Below are positions 1-11,231 of a stretch of 64,000 nucleotides of DNA, in pieces. Position 1 is the stretch's first letter, and each line of letters opens with the position of its first letter. The stretch spans positions 4,582,501 through 4,646,500 of the forward strand of contig CM057474.1 of the NCBI GenBank assembly GCA_030035585.1, given 5' to 3'. The notes below the pieces were generated by a model. That model was not told the origin of the DNA. It saw only the letters and a list, made by a program, of their open reading frames with translations, and searched no databases. A program made the translations under genes and the position numbers. The DNA is from Dugong dugon (Eukaryota; Chordata; Mammalia; Sirenia; Dugongidae).

Positions 1-789
1 GCCATAATGAGAATGGGCATGTATAAAAATACTATCTTTTATCGATTCTAAAATTGAGATACACTCCATAGTCAGTGGCAGATTAGATTAGATGAAATGT
101 AGCTGTCTTTTTATTTTTTAATCAAAAGGACAAATTAACATTTGAGAAATAACCCCAGACTTCTCAGAACTTTTGGCCTGCGTATTCATGGACCACTTGG
201 AAGGAGAATAACCGGTAAGTATCCTGTTTTTCCTTGCGACTGTACTGGGCTCGCAGCTTCATCTCTGCCCACAACTCTCTCCACCAGATCCTTGCTCACC
301 TGGCAGCCTTGCTTTCTTAAATCTCTGTTTTCTCTGCGTGATAAACTGTTACCTCTGAGTCCAGTGGGTCTTAACTCAGCTGTGCATTTGAACCACCAGG
401 AGAATTTTAAAAACATACCAATGCCGTGGTGCAGGTTCTGACTCATCCCCCTGGTCTGTGAAACATGCCCGTCTCTCTCCTTTAGCCACAGGTCCTCTCT
501 GGTCCTGTCTAATACATTGCCAGTGTCACAGATGTGCACTTCAGATGAGTAAGTAAGCACAAGCAAGCCTGTGCTTACCTTGCCTACTAGGTCATCTTGC
601 CTCTGTCAGGGATTGTACATTTGAAAAGAGACTTTGATTCTGTAGGAAGTTGCTGTGGGATTGGGAGAGAGACAGATGCCAGCTATACCTAGAAGCAAAT
701 TGTTTGATGTGAAAAATGTGAGATTGTTCACAACAGGTGATTTGGTAAGCAAGGTAAGCATGGTGCTTACTGGGTAATCTGCCCCTGTA
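1..789. other. Intronic sequence with one MER5A-like fragment
   Basis: No exon-like segment was seen. The stretch 362-460 begins CAGTGG and reads like the start of the palindromic hAT element MER5A (cagtgggtcttaactcagc, then a gaaccaccaggagaat stretch). The rest is unassigned. The two overlapping ORFs here are short and lack codon-level support. Confidence 0.5.
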
Positions 790-966
790 TACCCACTGCC
801 ATTGAGTCGGTTCAGACTCATAGCGACCCCATAGGGTTTCTAAGGCCGTAAATCTCTACAGAAGCAGACTGCCACATCTTTCTCCCATGGAGCCACCAGG
901 TGGTTTCAAACCACCAACCTTTCGGTTAGCAGTCGATCGCTTTAACCACTGCGCCACCAGGGCTCC
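790..966 (-). repeat. AfroSINE (type A), reverse
   Basis: The segment reads gccattgagtcggttcagac ... ttaaccactgcgccaccagg, the reverse complement of the type A AfroSINE. On its own strand the element starts with a tRNA-derived head carrying box A (GGCGCAGTGGTTA) and box B (GGTTCGAATCC-like), continues with TGGGGCAGTTCTACTCTGTC, and ends GACTCGACGGCAACGGGTTT. Type A below refers to this structure. Confidence 0.9.
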
Positions 967-2192
967 TTGCTCACTATATTAGGCTTCTCTTTTTCACTGC
1001 TATCCTGACCTGCTGTTGCTGACGTCATCATTCACCACCTGCCAACTGTCGATTTTTCCTTCCTTATCTTACCAGACATCTCTGTTGCGTTTGACACTGT
1101 TGCTCATTTCATTTCTTGAAACTCATTTTCTCAGGCTCTCCAGATGTTGGGCTTCATTGGTGTCCCTGGGTTTGGTCTCATTTTCTGTTGTGTTCTGACA
1201 TGGCAGTGTGTGGCGGTCGACCCAGTTCCTGCTTTTCACAAGAGCGTTTTCATGAGATTTTAACCAAATTCACTAATCTATTGGATTTCCAATTTCTCAT
1301 TTATGAAATGCAGTGATGCCAAAACCTGTGCAGGAATTAAAAAAAAAAAAAAATTTCCTCATGTGGGGAAGACGTGAAGTAGGCATCCTCATCATCATCA
1401 CCATAACGAGGAACGTAATTCCTTTATTAATCGTGTAATTAATAATAATTCAGAAAATCATGTCACCATGCCTTATTCTCTATAGCTCTGGGAACTCATA
1501 GAGAAATCAACGAACATCTTCCAAAACGAACAAAGGAGAGAAGACAGCCAGGCTGGAAGCTCTGATCCCTAAACTAGGCTGCGTCTATGATGGGAGACCA
1601 AAGGTGACCAGTGGCTGAGAGTGCAGGGTTAGCATCTGGCGAGGTCTGGGCTCGGTTTGTTTTGGAATTAATTCCAGGCATTTGTACTGAGGATGGAATC
1701 CCAGGTGGCACTCCTTGGGAGAATGAGCAGAGTTCCGGGGGAGGTAATTATATTACAGTTGCCACGTGGCTTCTGCGGTTTCCGAGGATTAGTTTGGATG
1801 GTCTGTTTGGGGTTGGCTGTTTTTATACAACATATTTGTTAGTTTTGCAGTATGGTATTCATGAGGATTAATGGCTGTATTAAGGAGGAATAAAGCTCAG
1901 ATTCTTCTGAGAACTTGTTATAAAAACATCCAGTCAAAATCCCCAGTCTGTGTGACCGTAATCTTTTAATTGAATTGAATAACGTGCTGTCTTATTCCGC
2001 AAAGAGAGAAGGGTCTTGTCATTTTTGTGTTCCTTTGGGGCTCCTGTTGCATCTTGCCTTTTCTGGGGCCGTGAAAGGATGGCAGATTGGCTGTGTTCAC
2101 CTTAAATAACCCTTAGTTTTAAATTGATTGTTCTTAGTGGAAAATGGTAGTGTTGATTTTAGTTGTTTTGCTAATGATCTTGTTCTTGTATC
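967..2192. other. Intronic sequence, nothing recognised
   Basis: No repeat family or exon is recognised in this 1.2 kb. An A-run lies at 1339-1353 and a short ATC-rich stretch at 1387-1400. The ORF at 1611-1871 shows no homology that I can name. Confidence 0.5.
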
Positions 2193-2393
2193 TTGTTGTT
2201 AGTTGCTGTCGAGTCGGTTCTGACTCACAGTGACCCCATGTGTGCAGAGTAGAACTGCTCCATAGGTTTTTAAGGCTATGACGGTTCAGAAGCTGATTGC
2301 CAGGCCTTTCTTCTGAGGTGCCTCTGGGTGGCTTTGAACTGCCAGCCTTTCAGTTAGTAGTTAAGTGTTTAACCATTTGCTTCACTTGGGCCA
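2193..2393 (-). repeat. AfroSINE (type B), reverse
   Basis: This is the second SINE type. Its sense strand has a CCTGGGTGG head, a TTGGAGGTTCGA box B, an AATCAGCCATTGAAAACCC centre and the same GAGTCGG...GACGGCAAC tail. The reverse reading gctgtcgagtcggttctgac to tttaaccatttgcttcactt is seen here, quite diverged. Confidence 0.8.
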
Positions 2394-3004
2394 TGGTCAC
2401 AAGTTTATGTGGGTAGAAGGAGAGACAAACAACATAAATAAATTATGTATCTTTTTGTTTTAAACTTCATAGGAATATTGTATATTGTAAGACATGGCAA
2501 TTGAAGAAAACCAGCTTTCTGTGAAATATTTGTCTTGGAGTTTCTAGCTGAAATGACTATAAGAAACATCTTGTTTTATATTTCTCACTGAAGAGGTCGG
2601 GTGGCAGGGCTGATAAAAATACAGATCATTTTGAAGTTTAAAGCTGCACTTCTGTATCTATATAATGTATTTTAGTCCCATCAATAACTTTTATAGAATC
2701 AACCTGTAATTCAGTTCCTCCATTCTTTTACTTAAAAATATTTAATTCCAATTTTGTTATTTTAAGCTGCTGTTTATTGAATTCTCATCATACATATGGT
2801 ACAAAGTATGGATATTAAACTTGTGTTGTAAATACACTCTCACGTGTCTTTCAAGTTCCGCTGTCTTGCATCATATCAAAGCGCACATTTGTATCTAGTC
2901 ACATTTGTCAGTCTTATGGTAACTTCTGGGTTTTGTATTTTAGAAAGGTCATCAGCATTTAGCATATGAAAATAATCTCTTACATAGTTTTTCTAATATT
3001 TTTA
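2394..3004. other. AT-rich intronic sequence, nothing recognised
   Basis: Low-complexity AT-rich DNA without a recognisable repeat, exon or RNA gene. Confidence 0.5.
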
Positions 3005-4639
3005 TTGTATATGCTGATTTTTTTATTGTACTTCAGATGAAAGTTTACAAAACAAATAGTTTCTCATTAAACAGTCAGTATGCATATTGTTTTTTGACAT
3101 TGGTTAACAACCCCATGACATGTCAACACTGACCCTTCTTAACCTTGGGTTCCCTATTACCAGCTTTCCTGTCCCCTCCTGCCTTCTAGTCCTTGTCCCT
3201 GGACTGCTGTGCTTCATTAATCCTGTTTTGTTTTATGAGGCTGTCCAGTCCCCTGCTGAACGGTGAACTTCTGGAGTGACTTCACGACTGAGCTAAAAGG
3301 ATGTCCGGGGGACCATACTCTCAGGGTTTCTCCAGTCTGTCAGGCCAGTAAATCTGGTCTTTATTTTGTGAGTTAGAATTTTGTTCTACATCCTTTTCCA
3401 GCTCTCTCCAGGACCCTCTATTGGGATCCTAGTCAGAGAAGTCAGTGGTGGTAGCCGGACACCGTCTAGCTGTCCAGGAACTCAGTCTGGTGGAGGCCGT
3501 GGTAGCTGTGGTCCATTAGTCCTTTGGACTGATCTTTTCCTTATATCTTGTTCTCTTCATTCTTCCTTGCTTCCAAAGGGGTGAGACCAGTGGAGTATCT
3601 TAGATGGCTGCTCACAGGCTTTTAAGACCACAGACGCTACTCACCAAGGTAGAATCTAGAACATTGTCTTTATAAACTGTGCTATGCCAGTTGAGCTAGA
3701 TGTTCCCTGAGACCATGGTCCCCACAGCCGTCCACCCAGCAATTCAGTCTCTCAGGGAGTTTGGAAGTGTCTATGGAGCTTCCATGACCTTGCCTTGTAT
3801 AAGTTGTGCTGGTTTCCCAGTATTGTGCACTGTCGTACCCTTCACCAAAGTTACTACTTGTCTATTTAGTTCCCTCCCCCACCCCTCCCATTCCTCATAA
3901 CCAACAAAGGTTATTTTTTTGTGTGTAAACTTTTACATGAATTTTTACAGTAGAGGTCTCATACAATATTGTCCTTTTGTGATTGACTTAGTTCACTCAG
4001 CATAATGTCCACCAGTTTCATCCATGTTATGAGATACTTCACAGATTCATCATTGTTCTTTATCTTTGCATAATACTCCATTGTGTGTATGTACCATAGT
4101 TTGTTTATCCATTCATCTGTTGATGGGCATCTAGGTTATTTCCATCTTTTTGTATTGTGAACAGTCCTTCAATGAATATGAGTGTGCATATGTCTATTAG
4201 TGTGATGGCTCTTATTTCTCTAGGATATATTCCTAGGAGTGGGATTGCATTTTGTAGTGCTTTTTTTCTGTGGTGCTGACATTTTATTTGTTCCTCTTTC
4301 TCTCATGTGCTGAGTTCCTTTTGTTTGTGGATTTTTTTTTTTTTTCATTTCTTTTTGTAGGTTTTGTTTTTACTGAGACTTTATGTTTTTCTTCTTTATT
4401 TTGATGAGTAGGCTTGTTAACTTTCTTTGTGGCTGCCTTGAAATTTACCCTTATTGTCCTAGATTTGAACCAGTCTATTATTACTTGGTATTCCCTTGTT
4501 TTCCTCTCCACTAGAAGGTTCTATACCTACACCGTTTATTCCCTCTTTTATTGTTCTGATGCTGTTGTCATTTACAGATTAACCTCTCTGGTTCCCTGTT
4601 GTAATTCTTTTGGTTTTGCGTAGTCCTTAAGAGATCATT

Positions 4640-5560
4640 TCCTAGGTTGGTATCTGGCCAGTACAATCCTGTGTCCTGTATTCAGCCTGTGGTCTGATAT
4701 TGTTTGTTCTAAGATCGAAGGACTCCCATTAATTAAGTCTTGTAAGTTTGGTTTGGTTTTTACATAGTCCCTTAATTTCTGTTTATCTGGAAATGACCCA
4801 GTTTCACCATCATATTTGAACAAGAGTTTTGCAGGATATCTTATTCTTGTTTGGCAGTTTTTTTATTTCAAGGTTTTATATATGTCATCCCATTGCCTTC
4901 TTGCCTGTGTGGTTTCTGCCAAATAATCTGAGCTTAGTTTTATTATTTCTCCTCTGTACGTGACTTTTTGTTTTTCTCGAGCTGCTCTCAGGATTCTTTG
5001 TCTTTGGTTTTGGCGAATGTGATTATGATATGCCTTGGTGATTTTCTTTTGGAGTCTATCCTATATGGGGTTCGTTGAGCTTCTTGGATGGTTAGCTTTT
5101 TATCTTTCATGATATTGGGGAAGTTTTCTGTCAGCAGTTCTTCAATGATCCTCTCTGTGTTTTCTGTTTTCTCCCCTGTTCTGGAACTCTGATCACTTGC
5201 AGATTTCTGCTTTTGATTGTATCCCACATAATTCTCAGGGTTTCTTCATTTTTCTTCATTCTTTTTCCTCAGAGTTGTATCCAAGTGTTTGTCTTCAATT
5301 TCGCCGATCCTGTCTTCCATCGTTTCAAAGCTGCTCTTCAGCCCTTCTGTGACACTGTCCATTTCTGAAATCTTGTTGTTTATCTTGTGGATTTCTAATT
5401 GTTGTTTTTGTATGATTTCTAGTTGTGAATTTATTTTAGTGTTTTGTTCCTGTATTATTTTCTTGAATTCTTCCATTTTTTTGGTCTGTATTTTCCATGA
5501 ATTTGTCTGCCTTTTCCATGAGTTTGTCTTTTTTTCCTTATTTTTGTCTGCTTTTTGCTT
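4640..5560 (-). pseudogene. L1 ORF1p remnant (coiled-coil RNA-binding protein), broken
   Basis: The minus frame at 5563-5246 encodes a Lys/Glu/Gln-rich coiled coil (KKMEEFKKIIQEQNTKINSQ is part of it). The frame at 5227-4988 matches the RRM-like core of L1 ORF1p, including the block ending TPRHIII-like (KSPRHIIITF). The frame at 4823-4635 holds the C-terminal domain (DKQKLRDYVKTKP). These pieces lie in order but in different frames, with no clear ATG at the start, so the gene is decayed by several indels. The intact family protein is about 340 residues and binds L1 RNA in the L1 RNP. Confidence 0.85.
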
Positions 5561-5599
5561 CAACTCTTGGGTAATTCTGAATATTAGAGATTAGAATTC

Positions 5600-6615
5600 C
5601 CTATCAGTTAGGTCTAGTGCCTTTTCTTCTACTGGAAGGTCATCTGGTGTTTTATTTTGGACACCTCCTGGAACCATCCTGCCCTGTTTTTGTAAATGTT
5701 TTCATATTGTCTGCTGTCTTCGGGGCATTCCGTGGTTAATTTCCTCGTTTATTGAGGAACAACAACAACAAAAAAAAAAACAAGAAAAAAGAAATGCCCC
5801 CAGGGATGTCCCTGTGCATCTGCACAGAGTAAGGGAGTAGCTTTCAAGCCACATGGTACTGCCTGGCTAGAAGGGGCTCCCAAGCTGAGAAAAGAAAAAG
5901 AAAACAAATCAAAACAACAAATCAGAGCAAACAAACAAACGAAAAACCCCCGGGGGTCCCACCAGCGTGGCGGCATGGGCCAAGAGGCACTTTCACAGTC
6001 AAGTGGTGTTTCGCAGCCTTTCAGGAAGAAGCAAAGATGGCGCACGGAGCCAGGTATTTGAGAAAGGAGGGGGAGGTGGTGAGAGGTAAGGAAGGAATCT
6101 AAAGAAGCAGAAAAAAGCAACACCAGCAGCCAACAAAAAGGCACTCAGGGAGCTGGCCAATGCGGGCGGGTGGAATCCAAGTGACATTGGGGTGAAGCTG
6201 GTGCTTCGTGGCCAAGAGACTGTGGCTACAGGAAGCAGAGGAGGCTAAGTGGGGGTGAAGGAGGGTAGGAGGTGGGAAGGCCTATATCACTGGTTACTGG
6301 TTGTTCTGTCTCCTGCTGTAAGCTCCGTGAAGCTGCTTTCTCGTACCCCCTGTTTGCTGATCTCCAATAGGAGTCCAAGGTGGCGGATCTGTGCTGCAGT
6401 AGCTGATGGGGGACCTCTGCATGTATCTCTCCTTGCTCTCTGTTCTCGGTCAGTTTTTTATTCCATTCGGTGCTTGGCTGAGTTCTTTATCTCTTTATTT
6501 GATGCTTAGAGTTTCAGGATTGACGTGTGACTCTGTTTGACTTAGTTTTTTTGATCTTTGCTGCGGAGGGACTGCGTGGCGCTTCTGACTATAGTGCTGT
6601 GTTGCCCGGAAGTCT
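5600..6615 (-). promoter_or_regulatory. L1 5' UTR-like region
   Basis: The kilobase upstream of the ORF1 remnant is richer in G and C than its surroundings (for example accagcgtggcggcatgggc) and ends near tgcccggaagtctgtatata. Its position between ORF1 and the old L1M flank fits the L1 5' UTR with internal promoter. Function today is not implied. Confidence 0.6.
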
Positions 6616-7632
6616 GTATATACTAATTTTTACATTTAGCTTTTTATTCCATCTGGAATTTTTGGCCTGAGTAAGGGAATGGTTCATCTTTTATCTGCTG
6701 ATATAAAATGTAAATCTTTCTGTATATTAAATTCTTGTGTATACATGGATCTGTTTCTGGACTTCAGTTTGTTTCACTGATAGGTTTATCTGTTTCTTAT
6801 ACCAGTACTGTATGGTTTTAGTTACCATAGCAAAGCTCATCTTTTTTTATTTTTAAAAAAGTTTGCATTTTTTTAACGTGGTATAGAAGAATTTAAACAG
6901 CAAGGTGTTTAAATGAAAACCAGAATTCGTCTTTGTCCCATTCACTGTAGTAAAGTTAATTACTGAAATTTAATTACTTGTTAAATTTCTTGTCTTTCTT
7001 TCTAGAAAAAGTGTTAGGCATCTACCAGCACACAAACACACTCATACTCGTGAGTAAAAATTTAGATAAATGGAATCATACTGTGCATATTCTTCTTTAC
7101 CTTGCATTTTAAAATAACAGCTTTATTGGGCTATAATTCACATACCATTTAAGTCACCCATTTAAAGTGTATAATTTAATGATTTTTAGTATACTCATAG
7201 AGCTGTGCAGCCTCGGCCACAATCAATTTTAGAACCTTTTTATCACCCCGAAGAGATACCCCTTATCCATTAGCAGTCACTGCTCATTTCCGCATACCCA
7301 CTCCCATCCCCAACCTGGGTGAACACGAATCTTTTTTTTATCTCAGTAAATTTGCCTATTCTGGACATTTCATATAGGAATCATACAATATTTGGTCTTT
7401 TGTAACTGGTTTCTTTCATTTATCATGTTTTCAAGGTTCGTCCATGGGGTAACATGTTTCAGTTCTTTATTGCAAAATAGTATTCCACGTATGGAGAGAC
7501 CACATTTTATTTACCCATTCATCAGTTGATGGGTAATGGGTTATTTCTGCTTTTTGACTATTTTGAATACCTGTGTACATTCATGTACAGTTTTTGTGTG
7601 CACCTGTGTTTTCATTTCAAGGAGTGGAATTG

Positions 7633-7800
7633 CTGAGTGGCACAGTGATTAAGAACGCTACTGCTGACCAAAAGGTTGGCAGTTGGAATCCACCAGCCGC
7701 CCCTTGGAAACCCTGTGGGGCAGTTCTGCTCTGTCCTGTAGTGTTACTGTGAGTTGGAACTGACTTGATGGCAGCGGGTTTGGTATTTTTGGTTTTGTTT
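7633..7800 (+). repeat. AfroSINE (type A), forward, inside L1M
   Basis: Reads gagtggcacagtgattaaga through ggcagcgggtttggtatttt. It lacks the middle stretch containing AAGATTACAGCC that is present in longer copies, so it belongs to the short type A variant. Confidence 0.88.
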
Positions 7801-7917
7801 GACTGTCTTCCAAAATGACTGCACCATTTTACATTCCTATCAGCAGTGTGTGAGGATTTCAGTTTCTCCGTATCCTCCCTAATACTTATTATCTGTCTTT
7901 TTGATTATAGCCATCCT

Positions 7918-8094
7918 CCAGTCACTTCCGTCAAGTCAATTCCGACTCATAGCGACCCCATGGGGTTTCCAAGGCTGTAGATCTCTATGGAAGTAGATTG
8001 CCACGTCTTTCTTCCATGGAGCTGCTGGTGGTTTCAAACTGCCCACCTTTTGGTTAGCAGTCGATTGCTTTAACCACTGCGCCTCCAGGGCTCC
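7918..8094 (-). repeat. AfroSINE (type A), reverse, inside L1M, with TSD
   Basis: The reverse element runs from the GTCAAGTCAATTCCGACTC end to CGCCTCCAGGGCTCC. It is flanked by attatagccatcct on the left (about 7904-7917) and ttatagtcatccta on the right (about 8095-8108), a TSD with two changes. Confidence 0.88.
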
Positions 8095-8107
8095 TTATAG
8101 TCATCCT

Positions 8108-8241
8108 AGACCCTAGTGGCATAGTGGTTAAGTGCTGTGGCTGCTAACCAAAAGGTCAGCAGTTTGAATCCACCAGGCGCTCCTTGAAAACTCTATGAGG
8201 CAGTCGCAATGAGTTGGAATCCACTCGACGGCGATGGGTTT
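8108..8241 (+). repeat. AfroSINE (type A), forward, abutting the previous copy
   Basis: Reads accctagtggcatagtggtt to ccactcgacggcgatgggtt. It sits directly behind the TSD of the preceding reverse SINE. An internal deletion removes the tctgctctgtcctatagggt segment. Confidence 0.85.
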
Positions 8242-8631
8242 CTAGTGGGTGTGAAGTGGTATTTCATTGTGGTTTAATTTGCATTTCCCTGATGGCTAAC
8301 AATATTGAGCATATTTTTATGTGTTTATTGATCATTTTATATCTTCTTTGCAGAAATATTTATTCAGATTCTTTGCCCATTTTTTGAGTTGTCTTTTCAT
8401 TATTGGGTTTTAAGAGTTGTATATTCTAATTACAAGCCCCTTATCAGATACATGATTTTCAAATATTTTCTTCAGTTCTGTGGGTTGTCTTTTCACACTC
8501 TTGATGTTGTTCTTGCAGTACAAGTGTTCGTAATTTTTATGATACCCAATTTATCTGTCTTTTCTTTTGTGGTATGTACTTTTGGTGATGTAGCTAAGAA
8601 ACCATTACCTAATCTGAAGTCACGTACATTT

Positions 8632-8910
8632 GTTGTTGTTAGTGCCATCGAGTTGGCTCCAACTCATGGTGGCCTTACGTGTAACAGAATGAAACATTTC
8701 TTCGACTTGCACCATCTTCGTGATTGTTGATATGTTTGAGCCTATTGTTGTGGCTGTTGTGTCAATCCATTTCATTGAGGGTTTCCCTTGTTTTTGCTGA
8801 CCCCTGCTTTACCAAACTTGATGTCCTTTTGTAGCTAGCTATTGGTCTTTCCAGATGACGTGTCCAAAGTAAGCCATCCTCACTTCTAAGGAACATTATG
8901 AATTTATTTT
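8632..8910 (-). mobile_element. RTE LINE 3' end, reverse, with TSD
   Basis: The segment starts gttgttgttagtgccatcga and continues into long non-SINE sequence (aacagaatgaaacatttctt, gtcaatccatttcattgagg) that recurs at 32.5 kb. Flanks are cacgtacattt (8621-8631) and catgtacattt (8911-8921), an 11-bp TSD with one change. It is a 5'-truncated insertion into the L1M host. Confidence 0.75.
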
Positions 8911-9194
8911 CATGTACATTTACATTTACATCTGTTTTTTTCCTAAGAGTTTCATGGTTTAAGCGCTTATATTTAGGTCTTTGATTTTAAGTGTGTGGTG
9001 TGAGGTAGGGGTCTAGCTTTATTCTTTTCCATGTGGAGATCTGGTTGTTCAGCACTATTTGATAAAAAGACTGTTTTTTCCCATTGAATTATCATGGTAC
9101 CTTGTAGAATATCAGTTGACTCTAGATGCGAGGGTTTGTTTCTGGACTCCTGGTTCTGTTCAAAACATGTAAAAAGGATTATACACCATGACCA

Positions 9195-9400
9195 GGCAGA
9201 GCACCATAATGGTTCTGAGCACAGACTCAAGATAGTCAGTCTGAGTTCAAATCCTCAAATCTGCCTTTACTTAGTTGCGTGATCTTGGGCAAAATAGTTA
9301 ACTTTTCTGTGCCTCAGTTTCTTCATGTTTAAAATGTGTTAATTCATATGATGTGCTTAGAACCCTGTCATGTAGTTAGCATTTAGTGTTAGATACAATT
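9195..9400 (+). repeat. MIR SINE, forward
   Basis: Contains the MIR core-like order gagttcaaatcctcaaatct, gatcttgggcaaaatagtta and gtgcctcagtttcttcatgt, diverged as expected for this ancient family. Confidence 0.8.
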
Positions 9401-9589
9401 GTTTTTGGTTTTACTGAATCATAGTCTCTGAAGAAGAGACCAGTAATTTTCATTTTTAACAGTTACTTTGGGTGGTTCACTTGCCCTTGTGCTGTAGAAT
9501 AAAATACTGCTGTTTCCAAAGCTATAGTAATAATCTGTGGTGACTTTGATGAGAATGTTTTAATTTCCTAGATTACAGTGATTTATCTA

Positions 9590-9671
9590 CAGAGAGCATG
9601 CCGTTGTTTGCTGGGTGCATACCGTATGCTAAGCATGTTCTCTTTCAGTTTGCAACAATCCTATCAGGTAG
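9590..9671 (-). repeat. MIR/L2-type fragment, left half, split by MaLR
   Basis: The segment ending caacaatcctatcaggtag joins in sense to the block starting at 11749 (gataggtaggtaatagccca, then ttttacggatgagaaaacag). Together they form the usual 3' part of a MIR/L2-type repeat, so the MaLR element between them landed inside it. Confidence 0.65.
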
Positions 9672-10190
9672 TGTCTAGTCATCTAGTGCTGCTGTAACAG
9701 AAATACCACAAGTGGAATGGTTTTCACAAAGAGATTTATTTTCTCACAGCCTAGTAGGCTAGATGTCCAAATTCAGGGCATCAGCTCCAGGGGAGGGCTT
9801 TCTTTCTCTGTCGGCTCTGGAGGAAGGTCCCTCTCATCAATCCTCGCCTGGATTAGGAGCTTCCCCGTGCAGGAACCCGGGGTCCAGAGGACACACTGCA
9901 GTCCCGGCATTACTTTCTTGGTGGTTTGAGGTTCCCATGTCTCTCTGCTCGTCTCTCTTTTATATCTCAAAAGAGATTGGCTGAAGACACAATCCAATCT
10001 TGTAGGTTGAGTCCTGGCTTATTAACATAGCTGCTGCCTATCCTACCTCATTAACATCATGGAGGTAGGATTTACAACACATAGGAAAATGACATCAGAT
10101 GACAAAATGGTTGACAGTCACACAATACTGGGAATCATGGCCCAGCCAAGTTGACAGATATTTTTGGGGTACACAATTCAATCCATGAAA
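9672..10190 (-). repeat. 3' LTR of the MaLR element
   Basis: Aligns along its full length with the LTR at 11232-11748, sharing for example tttatatctcaaaagagatt and gcagatgac-type blocks. The left terminus is TG. The internal end reads ccatgaaa where the other LTR has tcatgaca, so the terminal dinucleotide has mutated. Confidence 0.88.
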
Positions 10191-11231
10191 TTCCACCCTT
10201 TAGCGCCCCAAAATTGATGTCCTTGCCACATGTAAAGCACACTCACCCTATCATATCACAGCAAAAGTCTTAAATCAACTCCAAGTCCAAAATTCAAAAA
10301 TTCCTCTTCATCTGTGAAATCTAGAATACGAGTTATCTGCTTCCAAAGGTACAGTGGAAGAACAGGCACAAGCTGACATTTCCATCACAAATGGGAGAAA
10401 TTGGAGGGAAAGAAGGCATAACAGGCACCAAGCAAGTCAGCAGAACACATTACATTAGCCCTCAAGGCTTTGAAAATAATTTTCTGTTCTCTGAGATCAT
10501 TTACACAATGGCCCTACCCTCCAGACTCTAGGTATTGGCCACACTCTCTGGATTCTGAGTGGAGGCCCCTCGGCCCTGGGCTTCAGCTCCACCTTCCAGG
10601 CCCACTGGGACAGCAATTCTGCTCCTTCGGCTTTAGGCGTACCATTCTCCTAGTCCTTCTGAGTGGCTACTCTACCCTTAAGAAACACCAGAGGCCATGG
10701 CTCCATCCTTTGAAACCCCAGAGGCCCTGGTCATACCTTTTGAGACTGTGGCAGCTCAGCTTCCTGTGTTCCTTGTCTCTTTAGCTTCTGCTTCCTGGTT
10801 CCTTGGCCTCTCAACCCCTTGGGCCTCTGTGCTTGCGTCTGCCCTGCTGGGGCAAGTGTTCCAAAGCTCTGTAGCTCCACTGATAAGTGCATGGAGGCAC
10901 CCCACTCCACCAGTAAACTTTGGCTGGAAGGCACTCAGCTCTCTTGCTCTGTGGTTCGGCAAGCCTAGCTCCACCGATAAGTGCCCAGAGGTACCCCACT
11001 CCACCAGGAAACCTCCTGCCAAAGGCACTCAGCTCTCTTGCTCTGTGGGTTGGCTCCAGTGCTCTCTGGTGCTGGTTTCCTTGTTCTGCCACTGCTTCTC
11101 ACCATCTGTGCCATCTCCAGTGTTAACAGCTCTCCTCCCTTCTGAGTCCGCTATCCATTGACAGTTTCAATACCGCTTCCACATTTTAGGTATCTGTTAC
11201 AGCAGTGCCCCACTCTATTGGTACCAAATTC
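10191..11231 (-). mobile_element. MaLR internal region
   Basis: A GC-moderate internal segment between the two LTRs. Overlapping ORFs on both strands (up to 154 codons on the + strand) come from a Ser/Leu/Pro-rich repeat composition and match no retroviral domain that I recognise. It contains a 94-bp tandem repeat at about 10865-11052. Confidence 0.75.
10865..11052. repeat. 94-bp tandem duplication inside the MaLR internal region
   Basis: gataagtgc occurs at 10882 and 10976, and gcactcagctctcttgctct at 10931 and 11025, both offset by exactly 94 bp. The copies differ at many positions, so the duplication is old. As 94 is not a multiple of three it does not preserve a frame. Confidence 0.9.

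Larger units (their letters stand above)
3013..6615 (-). mobile_element. L1 retrotransposon with both ends, ORF2 largely deleted
   Basis: Read on the minus strand, 6615-5600 is a GC-richer 5' UTR-like region, about 5560-4640 is an ORF1 remnant, 4262-3925 is the last part of ORF2, and 3915-3013 is the 3' UTR ending in attgtacttcagatgaaagt (plus reading) and a T-run. ORF1 passes within about 375 bp to ORF2 C-terminal sequence, so more than 3 kb of ORF2, including the endonuclease and most of the reverse transcriptase, is missing. It is not autonomous. The 3' UTR family recurs at 14.1, 17.6, 18.2, 26.3, 35.0 and 58.8 kb. Confidence 0.85.
6616..9175 (-). mobile_element. Old L1M fragment (ORF2 3' part and 3' UTR), heavily interrupted
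   Basis: Blocks at 6616-6840, 7100-7632, 7801-7917, 8242-8631 and 8911-9175 read as reverse-strand old L1 sequence, for example tcatcagttgatgggtaatg and gcatttccctgatggctaac. The 3' UTR part includes agctttattgggctataatt. The element is interrupted by three SINEs and one RTE fragment (listed separately), so it is the oldest layer at this site. Confidence 0.75.

Noticed and set aside
10697-11161. 154-codon ORF inside the MaLR
   Set aside because: It is antisense to the element, lies across a 94-bp non-triplet repeat, and overlaps similar ORFs on the other strand.
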